A stretch of DNA of 61,567 nt, from positions 1 to 61,567 of the forward strand of contig JAGTRU010000044.1 of assembly GCA_018261905.1 (NCBI GenBank). The letters run 5' to 3'. This document shows positions 19,456 through 27,790 of the stretch, piece after piece. The DNA comes from Pseudomonadota bacterium (lineage in GTDB: Bacteria > Pseudomonadota > Gammaproteobacteria > Burkholderiales > Rhodocyclaceae). The first letter of the stretch is position 1; the number at the start of each line of letters is the position of its first letter. A program made the translations under genes and the position numbers. A model generated the notes under the pieces. That model did not search any database, was not told the origin of the DNA, and saw only the letters and a program-made list of their open reading frames with translations.

Positions 19456-22400
19456 GTGTTTGCTCCGGTGTTACGACTGCCGCCCGGACGGGCGCCAGCA
19501 GAAAATTCATGCATGTATTCGGCGACCACCAGCTGGTTGATGCTGCGGCTGGCGTCGGGGGTGAGTTTGATGTGCTGGCGAGTGGAAAACTCGCCGATGA
19601 CGATGGGCTGCATCATTAGTTCGAAATAGCTTTCGTTATTGAGCAGCTGGGTGTTTTGCAGCACCTGTTCGTCGGCCTGCTGTTTGACGCCATTGAGGGC
19701 GTCAAACAGGCGGCGCTCGATTTGCGAGAACGCGCCGCGCTCATGCAGGCGCTTGTGAATGCGGGTGTATTTGGCATCGCCCTGGTATTTGGCGCGCAGC
19801 AGGTTGTTCTGGCGGTTCAGCTCCTTGACCTTGTCGTGAATGGCAGTGAGCGCGCCGATGTTGGCGGTCATCTCGTCCTGGCTGACTTCGCTGAGTTTCT
19901 TTTTCTTGAACAGCCGTTCCAGCTCTTCGCGCAGGGTGACGAACTTGGGGTCTTGCTGGTCGAAATTGTCTGCCAGGGCTTCGCGCGTCTGGCGCAGGGT
20001 GTTTTTCAGCTGGTCGGCGAGGACCAGTTCTTCTTCCCTGATCTTGGCGAACTTGAAGATCACCTCTTCGAGCGCGACATTGAGCAGATTGCTGGTGTCG
20101 GTGGCCGATTCGATGCTTTCTTTCAGGTTGAGCAGATCGAGGTGGTTGCAGGTTTCGCGGTAGAGCTGGCCGAGCTTGTGGAAATCGAGCTGTTGCAGTT
20201 GCCCGTAATCACCTTGCAGGCGGATCAGGTTGTAGAGATTGCGAGCATCGGCCAGCGCTTTTTTGAGCGCCAGCACGGTGGCGCGGTCTTGAATCTGACC
20301 GAGCTGTTTCGAAAATTCTTCGGCGTTTTCGATATTGAAGCGGAACAAGATGTCCTTGATGGCTTCGATTTCCTGCGCGATCTCTTCGGCCGATTTGAAC
20401 AGGTTGGAGTAGTGCTCGATCTCGTCGCCCAGCTCGGATTGGAGTTCGTCAAAGTAGTCTTTATTGGTTTTGTCGAATTCCTTGCGGATGTCGGCAAAGT
20501 CCACCACGTAACCGTAACGGAAATCCTTGTAGGTGCGGTTGACGCGGGTGAGTGCCTGCAGCAGGTTATGCGCCTTGATGACGCGGCCCAGGTAGAGTTT
20601 TTTCAGGCGCTTGGCGTCAAAACCGGTGAGCAGCATCTCGTTGACGAACAACAGGTCAATCTTGCCGGCCTTGAAGTCTTCCACCCATTGTTTGCGCTCG
20701 TCCTTGCTGCCGACGTCGTGCAGGATCAGCGCGGCATTTTTGACCCGGTTTGCCAGCAGGTTGCGGGCGGCGTAGCTGTCCGGCTGTGCCGCGGCAATCA
20801 TGGCTTGCGCCGAGTCCTGCGCGGCGTATGCGGGCGATGGCCGGGCGGCATAGACCGTATTGAAGATGTCGAACATCTGCCGCGCCTGCTCATTGCTGTC
20901 GCAGATCACCATGCCGCCGATGCTGGCATCGCCCAAGGCGCTACGGCTTTTCTCGAAGTCACGCACGATGTAATCAAGCATGGGCTCGACGAACTGCGGA
21001 TGCGAGTAGATCAGCTTGCGGTCGATATCGCCTTGCTGCAACTGGACGGCGGCAAGCGCCTCCTGCAGCGAGATTTTGTAGTTGGTAGCGATTTCTTCGC
21101 GGATCAGACGCAGGGTGTAACCGTCGGCAATCGAGGCGTTGTAGTAATACTTGTGGATGTAGTCGCCAAACAGCGCGCGCGAGTTGTAGTCGTCGCCCAG
21201 CAGCGGCGTGCCAGTGAGGCCGATCTTGATGGCGTTGCGGTCGGACTGGCTGAGGTTGGCCAGAAAGCTGCCCTGCGGGTTGTAGCTGCGGTGCACTTCA
21301 TCAAGAAAATAGACGCGCTGGATGCTGAGGTCGTAATCCTCGGTGCGCACCACATCCGGGTCGTCCTGAAATTTCTGGATATTGACTACGGTGATTTCCG
21401 GCTTGCCGCTGTGGTTGTGCAGCACCTGCGTGGTTTTGATGTCGCGGGCGAAGGCTTCGCGGCTGTCGATGGTATGTACCACCAGGCCGCGACAGGAAAA
21501 TTCGCGCTGCGCCTGCGTCGCCAGATCAAGCCGGTCGACGATGAAGTAAAACTTCGGAATCACTCCTTGGTGCTGGAAGTAATCAGTAAGGAAGCGGGTG
21601 TTGTAATACGCCAGCGCGGTTTTGCCGCTGCCCTGGGTGTGCCAGATGATGCCCTTCTTCACCCCCGCCTCGAGTTTCTTCTTGATGGCCTTGGTGGCAA
21701 AAAGTTGGGGATAGCGCATCACATGCTTGTGCAGGCCGTCGCTCTCGTTCACGTAGGCCAGTGCAAAACGTAGCAGGAAGGATAGCCGCTCACGACTGAA
21801 CAGGGAGGTGCAGATGCGGTTGGTTGGCGTATCTGGCGATTTGTTACTCAGAAACTCGGGGCTGTGCTTGATGACGTTGAGGTTGTTATCGCGCAGCACT
21901 TCGTTTTCGAGAGCGTCATCTTCATCTGCCAAAAGTTGGCCGAGGTCAAGCGCTTCTTCTTCGCGGAAATAGTTGAAGACGGGCGAGTCATAGGATGGGC
22001 TGGCGTAAAACGCGCCTGCGATGGGCTGCGGTGAGCCATCGTCGTACTCCATGTTGTTGGAGAAGACCATCAACTGCGTGATGTTGATGAAGCGCCGGAA
22101 TTTTGGATTGCGGCTGCGCGTGATGATGCGGTTGCGCTCGGCCAGTACGCCTTCGTGATTATTGGGCTTCTTGACCTCGATAAAGGCCAGCGGCATGCCG
22201 TTGATGAGCAGGGTGATGTCGGGCCGGAACTCATCGTCGCCGTTTTTGCAGGTCAGTTCGGTAACGATGTGAAAGCTGTTGTTGTCGAAGTTTTCGAAGT
22301 CGATCAGGCGGACGCCAGAACGCTCGCCAAGCCGGTCATAGAAGGCGTTGCCGAGGTCTTCGTTGTCCAGCAGGAGTTTGACGTCGGCCAGCAGTCGGGT

Positions 22401-22577
22401 AACGTCTTCCGCACTCAAATCAGGGTTGATGCGGGCAATGGCTTCCTTGAAAAGCGCGGGGAAGATATTGGTTTCTTCGTCCCATGCGGCATTTTTGAGC
22501 GAGAGGTAACGGTAGCCAAGCCGGACCAGATGCAGGATGCACGGAATCTTGACCCGTGAGTCTTCGCTGAAAATCAT
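19449..22577 (-). CDS. hsdR: Type I restriction endonuclease, translocase/nuclease subunit
   Basis: 1042 aa. The N-terminal nuclease site reads RPDITLLINGMPLAFIEVKKP (Asp120, Glu134, Lys136 of the PD-ExK fold). The SF2 motor follows, with Walker A HTQGSGKT at 313-320, the DEVH box (YFLDEVHRSYNPQG) and later motor motifs (GLTGTPLLGDDYN, LLTGFDAKRLKKLYLGR, ALTRVNRTYK). A helical C-terminus completes it. It cleaves unmethylated invading DNA after translocation. It appears intact with no frameshift. It sits between the small HTH gene and hsdM. Confidence 0.96.
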   Translation of the reverse strand: MIFSEDSRVKIPCILHLVRLGYRYLSLKNAAWDEETNIFPALFKEAIARINPDLSAEDVTRLLADVKLLLDNEDLGNAFYDRLGERSGVRLIDFENFDNNSFHIVTELTCKNGDDEFRPDITLLINGMPLAFIEVKKPNNHEGVLAERNRIITRSRNPKFRRFINITQLMVFSNNMEYDDGSPQPIAGAFYASPSYDSPVFNYFREEEALDLGQLLADEDDALENEVLRDNNLNVIKHSPEFLSNKSPDTPTNRICTSLFSRERLSFLLRFALAYVNESDGLHKHVMRYPQLFATKAIKKKLEAGVKKGIIWHTQGSGKTALAYYNTRFLTDYFQHQGVIPKFYFIVDRLDLATQAQREFSCRGLVVHTIDSREAFARDIKTTQVLHNHSGKPEITVVNIQKFQDDPDVVRTEDYDLSIQRVYFLDEVHRSYNPQGSFLANLSQSDRNAIKIGLTGTPLLGDDYNSRALFGDYIHKYYYNASIADGYTLRLIREEIATNYKISLQEALAAVQLQQGDIDRKLIYSHPQFVEPMLDYIVRDFEKSRSALGDASIGGMVICDSNEQARQMFDIFNTVYAARPSPAYAAQDSAQAMIAAAQPDSYAARNLLANRVKNAALILHDVGSKDERKQWVEDFKAGKIDLLFVNEMLLTGFDAKRLKKLYLGRVIKAHNLLQALTRVNRTYKDFRYGYVVDFADIRKEFDKTNKDYFDELQSELGDEIEHYSNLFKSAEEIAQEIEAIKDILFRFNIENAEEFSKQLGQIQDRATVLALKKALADARNLYNLIRLQGDYGQLQQLDFHKLGQLYRETCNHLDLLNLKESIESATDTSNLLNVALEEVIFKFAKIREEELVLADQLKNTLRQTREALADNFDQQDPKFVTLREELERLFKKKKLSEVSQDEMTANIGALTAIHDKVKELNRQNNLLRAKYQGDAKYTRIHKRLHERGAFSQIERRLFDALNGVKQQADEQVLQNTQLLNNESYFELMMQPIVIGEFSTRQHIKLTPDASRSINQLVVAEYMHEFSAGARPGGSRNTGANTW

Positions 22578-22592
22578 CAGAGCTGATCTCCC

Positions 22593-22802
22593 TTATTCTT
22601 CTTGCTGCACGGGGTTGTCTGAATCTTCATCCGCGCCACCGGTACGCACCCATTCATCAACCTCGGACAGCTGGAATTTCCACAGCCTGCCAATCTTGTG
22701 CGCGGGCAAACCTTTGCGCTCGCGCCAACGATAGACGGTGTCTTTCACGACGCCCAGATGACGAGCGACGTCGATGGCGGTGACCCACGGTTCGGAATTC
22801 AT
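22593..22802 (-). CDS. Excisionase/MerR-like helix-turn-helix protein
   Basis: 69 aa. The core WVTAIDVARHLGVVKDTVYRWRERKGLPAHKIGRLWKF is a winged helix-turn-helix of the excisionase/DNA-binding family found at the head of many type I restriction operons. It ends 15 bases before hsdR. It probably regulates the operon; an excisionase role would need an integrase, and none is present. Confidence 0.82.
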   Translation of the reverse strand: MNSEPWVTAIDVARHLGVVKDTVYRWRERKGLPAHKIGRLWKFQLSEVDEWVRTGGADEDSDNPVQQEE

Positions 22803-23230
22803 GGCATTGGCGCTCAGATTGAAGCCTTAAAGTCGTTCTAAATCGTCAGCAGTCTAACAGAGGCTGGCTTGGATGGCCTGATGGCAACACCTGCTTTTGG
22901 AGGTGGCCGGAACGTTAATTACGTGGACATCAGAAACCTGAATCGCCCTCGCTTTTCGTACTCAGACAAGATCGTCAGCTTGAAAACGTAAACCTGCCAA
23001 CGTTGTTTGGTAGCTAAGTGGCCGAAAATCCGTCAGCAACAAGTTTTTGTCTTTGCTTCTTTACTTGCGAACAACAGGGAATTGATTGCGACAAAATCCC
23101 CCGAAGAAACCCGGCAAAGCCGAACTCCCCCATTTTTCTCAGCGCCCGCATGGCATATCCGGTCAACGCCTGGCGGCTTCTTGCGTTACTCTGCGGTAGG
23201 CGATTCGCCTATTCAGTAAGCCCACCACGC
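22803..23230. other. Intergenic region at the right border of the restriction island
   Basis: About 430 bases with lower GC than the flanks. It should contain the promoter for the HTH-hsd operon (minus) and that of the psiF-like gene (plus). I could not identify a confident promoter, repeat or attachment site. The extended frame upstream of the psiF-like start runs through it without protein-like sequence. Confidence 0.5.
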
Positions 23231-23242
23231 AAGGAGATGAGA

Positions 23243-23599
23243 ATGAAGAAAATTATTGCGGCCGCAGTGGCGGCTTTGTTTGCCGTCGGTGTCTATGCTC
23301 AATCCCCCGCCCCGGCCCAGCCGGCGGCTCCAGCCAAGCCGGCGGCGACTGCCCCGGCGGCAAAAACCGAAGCTCCCGTTGCCGCTCCGGCCGCCGAGGG
23401 TTGTGAGGCCAAGGCCGTTGCCAAGAGCGGCAAGCCGCTGACCGGCGCGGCAAAAACCTCGTTCATCAAGAAGTGCGAGGGCGCCGGCAAAACGGCCGAT
23501 GCCTCCGGTTGCGAAGCCAAGGCCGTCGGCAAGAATGGCAAGCCGCTGGCCGGCGCTGCCAAGTCCTCGTTCATGAAGAAGTGCGAAGCCGGCAAGTAA
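23243..23599 (+). CDS. PsiF-repeat secreted protein
   Basis: 118 aa from the ATG at 23243, six bases after AAGGAG. A signal peptide (MKKIIAAAVAALFAVGVYAQ) is followed by a Pro/Ala-rich linker (about 21-53) and two copies of the PsiF repeat, each about 30 residues with two Cys (CEAKAVAKSGKPLTGAAKTS and a near copy CEAKAVGKNGKPLAGAAKSS). The E. coli founder is phosphate-starvation inducible, but no Pho box is evident here and its function is unknown. Confidence 0.85.
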   Translation: MKKIIAAAVAALFAVGVYAQSPAPAQPAAPAKPAATAPAAKTEAPVAAPAAEGCEAKAVAKSGKPLTGAAKTSFIKKCEGAGKTADASGCEAKAVGKNGKPLAGAAKSSFMKKCEAGK

Positions 23600-23651
23600 A
23601 ACGCTTCGCCCGGCGGGCTGCCCGACTCGGCACCCGCCCGCCTCACAGCAA

Positions 23652-23683
23652 AAAGCCCGGCACTTGGCCGGGCTTTCTTTTTT
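23652..23683. terminator. Bidirectional terminator between the psiF-like and HU genes
   Basis: A 9-bp stem (AAAGCCCGG/CCGGGCTTT) with T-rich tails on both strands; it serves the two convergent genes. Confidence 0.85.
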
Positions 23684-23695
23684 GTCGCGGGCCGA

Positions 23696-23974
23696 TTACT
23701 TGCCGTTAACAGCGGCCTTCAGCTTGGCGCCAGCCGAGAACTTGGCCGTCTTCGCTGCGGCGATTTGCAGCGGCTCGCCGGTCTTCGGGTTACGGCCGAC
23801 GCGCGCCGCCCGTTCGCCAACGGCGAAGTTGCCGAAACCCAGAATGCTTACCGTGTCGCCACCGGCCAGGGCGGTCGAGATGATTTCGGTCAGGGCGTCC
23901 AGGGCGCGGCCGGAATCGGCCTTCGAAAATTCACATTTTTGTGCCAGAGCGTCGATCAGTTCGGTCTTATTCAT
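23696..23974 (-). CDS. HU-family DNA-binding protein
   Basis: 92 aa from the ATG at 23974. The longer frame to 24115 is rejected because its first 47 residues are not HU-like. The protein begins MNKTELIDALAQKCEFSKAD and carries the DNA-binding arm GFGNFAVGERAARVGRNPKTGE. It forms dimers that bend and compact DNA. It is convergent with the psiF-like gene and divergent from the DUF2076 gene. Confidence 0.95.
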   Translation of the reverse strand: MNKTELIDALAQKCEFSKADSGRALDALTEIISTALAGGDTVSILGFGNFAVGERAARVGRNPKTGEPLQIAAAKTAKFSAGAKLKAAVNGK

Positions 23975-24113
23975 TGGTGTGTTATCCGCAGCAGTTGAAA
24001 AGCGGCGGATTATAAGGGAAACATAGCGATACAAAGTGTTGCAATGCCGATACGCCGTTCGAAACGGTTTTCCGCCAAGATAGCCACCAGTCCTAATCGC
24101 CACGGAGCGCCCC

Positions 24114-24674
24114 ATGAATATTCAGGAACAAGAACAACTCAACGGCTTTCTGCAGGAACTGGTCGAGGCCCGGCTGGTCAGCAAGGATGCCGAGGCTGAA
24201 CGCTGCATCGAAGCCGCCGCCAAGCAACAACCGGATGCCCTCTATCTCCTGGTGCAGCGCTGTTTGTTGCTGGCCGGCGCGGTCCAGCAAGCGCAGCAGG
24301 AAATCAGCCGGCTGCAGGCCCGGGCCAGCCAGCCCGAAACGCGCCGGGGCCTGCTCGATGGCAGCGGGGCCTGGGGCAATTCGCTGAGCAGCCGGGCGCC
24401 GACCTCCAGCCCGACCGCGCCAACGGCCCCGAGTGCCTGGGGTACGGGCTTGCTTGGTAACGTCGCGGCAACGGCCGCCGGGGTCGTGGCCGGCTCCTTT
24501 CTCTTCCAGGGCATCGAACAGTTGATCGGCAACCACGACAAAAGCGCCGCCCGGCCCACGGAGAGCAGCCCGCCGCCGGCTACCGAGGCGGGCAACCACC
24601 TGCTCGACGCCGACCACTCGATCGACGATCTCAGCGCCCTCGACCTTGACACCGACAAGCCGGACTGGCTGTAA
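24114..24674 (+). CDS. DUF2076 family protein
   Basis: 186 aa. The N-terminal helical part (about 1-75, QEQLNGFLQELVEARLVSKDAEAERCIEAAAKQQPDALYLLVQR) matches the DUF2076 pattern. A low-complexity Ser/Thr/Pro linker, a glycine/alanine-rich hydrophobic segment (GLLGNVAATAAGVVAGSFLFQGIEQLIG) and an acidic tail follow. No signal peptide is seen. The function of the family is not known to me. Confidence 0.8.
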   Translation: MNIQEQEQLNGFLQELVEARLVSKDAEAERCIEAAAKQQPDALYLLVQRCLLLAGAVQQAQQEISRLQARASQPETRRGLLDGSGAWGNSLSSRAPTSSPTAPTAPSAWGTGLLGNVAATAAGVVAGSFLFQGIEQLIGNHDKSAARPTESSPPPATEAGNHLLDADHSIDDLSALDLDTDKPDWL

Positions 24675-24857
24675 CCGGGAGAAGCCATGACCCGACCCCA
24701 CGCCCACTGGTCCAGCGTCACCGTCCGGAGCTTTCTCGCCAAATCGCGGGACTATTTCGCCACCCACGACCGGGGGGCACCCCGCCCGATCAAGAACCGT
24801 TCGCCCATTCAACAGTCCACCATCACCACCAGCAACACAAACCCACCGAGGAAAACC

Positions 24858-25340
24858 ATGAATTCATCGCTTAATATTGCCCGCTCCCTCCTTCTCGCCG
24901 CCGGTCTGGGCGCTTTTCTCGCCGGACCAGTGTTGGCCGGCCCCGCTTGCGACCCGATGGGTCGCCACCAGGGGCGGCACGAAAAGATGATGGAACAGCA
25001 TCACAAGTTGTTGCATGAGGCGCTGAAATTGACGCCGGCACAGGAACCTGCGTGGACCAAGCTGATGGAAACGGAACGCCCGAACCCGGCGGCCGGCATG
25101 GGCGCCAGCGAGGACTGGGCAAAACTGAAGGCACCGGAACGGGCCGAAAAAATGCTTGAACTGGGCAAAGCCCGGCAGGAACGGATGGCCGAACATGTCG
25201 CCGCCCTCAAGGTGTTCTATGCCGCATTGACGGCCGAGCAACAAAAGGTATTTGACGAGTTTCACAGCAGCCCCCGCGCCATGCGCGGCAAGCCCGGGAG
25301 AAACGCCCCCGCCGCCGACAAGCCGGCCGCCAAATCCTGA
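24858..25340 (+). CDS. Spy/CpxP-like (LTXXQ motif) periplasmic protein
   Basis: 160 aa from the ATG at 24858 (GAGG six bases upstream), which gives a clean signal peptide (SLLLAAGLGAFLAGPVLAG). The mature part is helical, with LKLTPAQEPAWTKL and YAALTAEQQKVFDEF, two LTxxQ-type motifs of Spy/CpxP chaperone-like proteins. An in-frame ATG at 24687 also has a ribosome site (GGAG); using it would add 57 residues and bury the signal peptide, so I prefer the later start. It probably acts in envelope stress or periplasmic chaperoning. Confidence 0.82.
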   Translation: MNSSLNIARSLLLAAGLGAFLAGPVLAGPACDPMGRHQGRHEKMMEQHHKLLHEALKLTPAQEPAWTKLMETERPNPAAGMGASEDWAKLKAPERAEKMLELGKARQERMAEHVAALKVFYAALTAEQQKVFDEFHSSPRAMRGKPGRNAPAADKPAAKS

Positions 25341-25360
25341 TTTCCCGCCCCGCCAGACAC

Positions 25361-25387
25361 AAGCCCGGAGCCGTTCCGGGCTTTTTT
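25361..25387 (+). terminator. Terminator of the Spy-like gene
   Basis: AGCCCGGA/TCCGGGCT stem with a T6 tail. Confidence 0.85.
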
Positions 25388-25526
25388 GTTTTCTCGGTTG
25401 GCCAACGGACATCGACAGCATAGCGGACAGGCACCGGCAGTCGACCATTTTGGTGGCTGAAAAGCGTATGCTGCGAAACGCCAATCGGCCCGCTTCATCC
25501 CAGCCCCTGAAGGAAAGGATAGCGCC

Positions 25527-26102
25527 ATGAATCCCGCAAAAATCAACGAGCTTTTCAACACCCTGCGCGCCGCCTGCGCCCGTCAGTTCAGCTTCAATCC
25601 CCGGCGCGTCACGGCCGGCATGCGCTACGTCGGAACCGAGGGACACGGCAAGGATTTGCTGCACGTCTTCCGGGATGCCCGCAGCCATTCCCAGATCGTT
25701 TTGCAAAGCACTTTCGCCACCTTGCGCGAAAAACAGGGTGACAAACCGCACTGGACCGAGGCCGAGAAAGCCCACTATCGCAACACCGACGCCGAGATCG
25801 ATGCCGAACTCGCCGCCAAACAGGCCGAACTCGACTACACCCGCCAGTGCGCGCTCTATCTCGATTTCCGGAGCGAACTGTTAACCCACTACAAGGACTG
25901 GCCGGGCTATGTGGCGGGCGGCAGCAATCCGCGCGAGGCCGCCCGGGCCCTGATCGAGACCCTGGCCGCAGCGCAGGACGCACGCCTGGCGGCCTTTGCC
26001 GAACGGATGCAGTCAACCGACCCGGAACATCTGGCGCACCTGCTGTTGGCGCCCTGCCATCTTGATCTCGAAGCCTTGAAAGCGGCTGCGCCAACGACCT
26101 GA
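25527..26102 (+). CDS. Conserved-looking hypothetical protein
   Basis: 191 aa, soluble, mostly helical, with no signal peptide or membrane segment. The start has GGAAAGGATAGCGCC before the ATG. It is rich in Ala, Arg and Glu, with a central stretch TEAEKAHYRNTDAEIDAELAAKQAE that may be a coiled coil. I do not recognise the family. It is monocistronic and convergent with ubiC, 13 bases apart. Confidence 0.75.
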   Translation: MNPAKINELFNTLRAACARQFSFNPRRVTAGMRYVGTEGHGKDLLHVFRDARSHSQIVLQSTFATLREKQGDKPHWTEAEKAHYRNTDAEIDAELAAKQAELDYTRQCALYLDFRSELLTHYKDWPGYVAGGSNPREAARALIETLAAAQDARLAAFAERMQSTDPEHLAHLLLAPCHLDLEALKAAAPTT

Positions 26103-26115
26103 GGAGGCCGGCGCC

Positions 26116-26649
26116 CTATTTGCCGAGTTGCCCGATGGCCGGCAAAAAGACCTCGGTGACCACGACCTGTTGCCTTCCCAGCCGATGCAGGGAACGTCTG
26201 GCCCACAGGTATTTCTCCGTCGCAGCCAGCGCCGCTGCCCGTTGGTACAACGGATGGCGGCTGTCCAGCCGGCGGAATTCGATGGCGCCGCGCCGAAAGC
26301 CGGCATGGGTAAACAGCAGCGAGCCGAGCGAACGGCTGCCGAGACGCGCCAACCAGCGGCTCAATCGGCCGCGGCTGCGGCCCAGCAAGGTGGTGTGGGC
26401 AAAGATCACCGGCACGCCGTCGCACTCGAGCAAGACTTCGCGGACCCTGGCCAGTTCCCGGCCGGCATCGGCGACCAGGCCCCGGTCGGCGAGCGGACGA
26501 GCCCGAGCGTAACGCAGCAGGCGGACCCGGAAGGTGCGGCAATGTTGCTGGCAGCGCAAGGTCAGGGAACCGGGCTCCTGCAACCACGAGCGCAGTTCGG
26601 CGCCGGGCGTCTGAGCGCGCAGACTGTTCCGCCACAACTCGGCTCTCAC
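26116..26649 (-). CDS. ubiC: Chorismate--pyruvate lyase
   Basis: 177 aa from a GTG that overlaps the stop of the DUF192 gene. It makes 4-hydroxybenzoate from chorismate, the first committed step of ubiquinone synthesis. Family signatures include the N-terminal LRSWLQEPGSLTLRCQQHC, the REVLLECDGVPVIFAHTTLL segment and the C-terminal WARRSLHRLGRQQVVVTEVFLP. It is the last gene of the rluE-DUF192-ubiC operon. Confidence 0.9.
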   Translation of the reverse strand: MRAELWRNSLRAQTPGAELRSWLQEPGSLTLRCQQHCRTFRVRLLRYARARPLADRGLVADAGRELARVREVLLECDGVPVIFAHTTLLGRSRGRLSRWLARLGSRSLGSLLFTHAGFRRGAIEFRRLDSRHPLYQRAAALAATEKYLWARRSLHRLGRQQVVVTEVFLPAIGQLGK

Positions 26650-27089
26650 TGCGGGCGCGGTGCCTTGTCGAGGCCGTTCACTTTGCTGCCGGCCTTCAGG
26701 CCGCGCTGAGCGAACCAGCCGAGATTCATTTCCAGGGCAAAGCGGGCCGGCCGCCGGGCGCAGTGGTTGTCTTCGGTCTGCGGCTGCATGTCCTCGACAT
26801 TGATGATCTTGCCTTCTTCATCGAGGAAAGCCACGGACAACGGCAAGAGGGTGTTGCGCATCCACATGCAATGCGTATTGGCCTGGGCAAACACGAACAA
26901 CATGCCGTGCTGGGCCGCCATCTCGCGACGCTGCATCAGGCCGCGTTGACGATTCTGGTCGGTGGCCGCCACTTCCGCCTCGATGCGGTGAAAACCGGCC
27001 GTCAATTCCAGCATCGGCATGACATTCTGCGCCGCCACCGAGGCGCTGAGCGCCAGACCGCAAAGCGCGGCAAATACACTTTTAGTCAT
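26646..27089 (-). CDS. DUF192 family exported protein
   Basis: 147 aa with a signal peptide (VFAALCGLALSASVAAQ). The DUF192 core is visible: EVAATDQNRQRGLMQRRE, MLFVFAQANTHCMWMRNTLLPLSVAF and the C-terminal FALEMNLGWFAQRGLKAGS. The function is undefined. It overlaps rluE by 8 bases and ubiC by 4, so all three are co-translated. Confidence 0.9.
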   Translation of the reverse strand: MTKSVFAALCGLALSASVAAQNVMPMLELTAGFHRIEAEVAATDQNRQRGLMQRREMAAQHGMLFVFAQANTHCMWMRNTLLPLSVAFLDEEGKIINVEDMQPQTEDNHCARRPARFALEMNLGWFAQRGLKAGSKVNGLDKAPRPQ

Positions 27090-27657
27090 TGAATTTTCCT
27101 TGCAAATCCTTGATAGAGCCTTCGATCAGGCGCCATTGGCCGAGCTCCAGGCCGTCCAGCGCCGCCGCCCCGATCGCCGCCCGCACCAGGCGCAAGGTAG
27201 GATACCCGATGGCCGCTGTCATCCGCCTGACTTGCCGATTCTTGCCCTCGCTGATGCGGATTTCCAACCAGGAGGTTGGAATCGCCTGGCGAAAGCGGAT
27301 CGGCGGCTGGCGCGGCCAGAGCCCGGCCGGTTCGGCGATCAGGCGAACGGTCGCCGGCTGCGTCGTGAAATCGGCCAGTTTGATGCCGGCCCGCAGGCGT
27401 TCCAGCTCGTTTTCTGCGGGCACCCCTTCGACCTGCGCCCAATAGGTTTTTTCCAGCTTGTGCTTGGGATCGGCAATGCGTGCCTGCAACTTGCCGTCAT
27501 CGGTCAGGATCAGCAGGCCTTCGCTGTCGGCGTCGAGACGGCCGGCGACATAGACGTCCTTGACGTTGATGAACTCGTCCAGCGCCCGCCATTTGCCCTC
27601 CGGCGTAAATTGACTGAGCACGCCATAAGGTTTGTTGAAGAGGAGGATTCTGGCCAA
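27082..27657 (-). CDS. rluE: 23S rRNA pseudouridine synthase, RluE type
   Basis: 191 aa, without an N-terminal S4 domain, as expected for RluE. The catalytic motif is VAGRLDADSEGLLILTDDG, with the catalytic Asp in GRLDADSEG. The start ILLFNKPYGVLSQF and the GKNRQVRRMTAAIGYPTLRLVRAAIG segment are standard. It heads a three-gene operon and is divergent from the cyanophycin locus by 133 bases. Confidence 0.93.
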   Translation of the reverse strand: MARILLFNKPYGVLSQFTPEGKWRALDEFINVKDVYVAGRLDADSEGLLILTDDGKLQARIADPKHKLEKTYWAQVEGVPAENELERLRAGIKLADFTTQPATVRLIAEPAGLWPRQPPIRFRQAIPTSWLEIRISEGKNRQVRRMTAAIGYPTLRLVRAAIGAAALDGLELGQWRLIEGSIKDLQGKFND

Positions 27658-27790
27658 TTACGGAGACACCGGTGCGTTGCGAATCGCCCATTTTAGCCGA
27701 GGCCGGACGATGCCGGGGACATGGCGCCGACCGAGAGCGCCGCTGACAGGCATTGGACGGTCGGCGGCGGCCTTGCGGTATACTCTGGCG

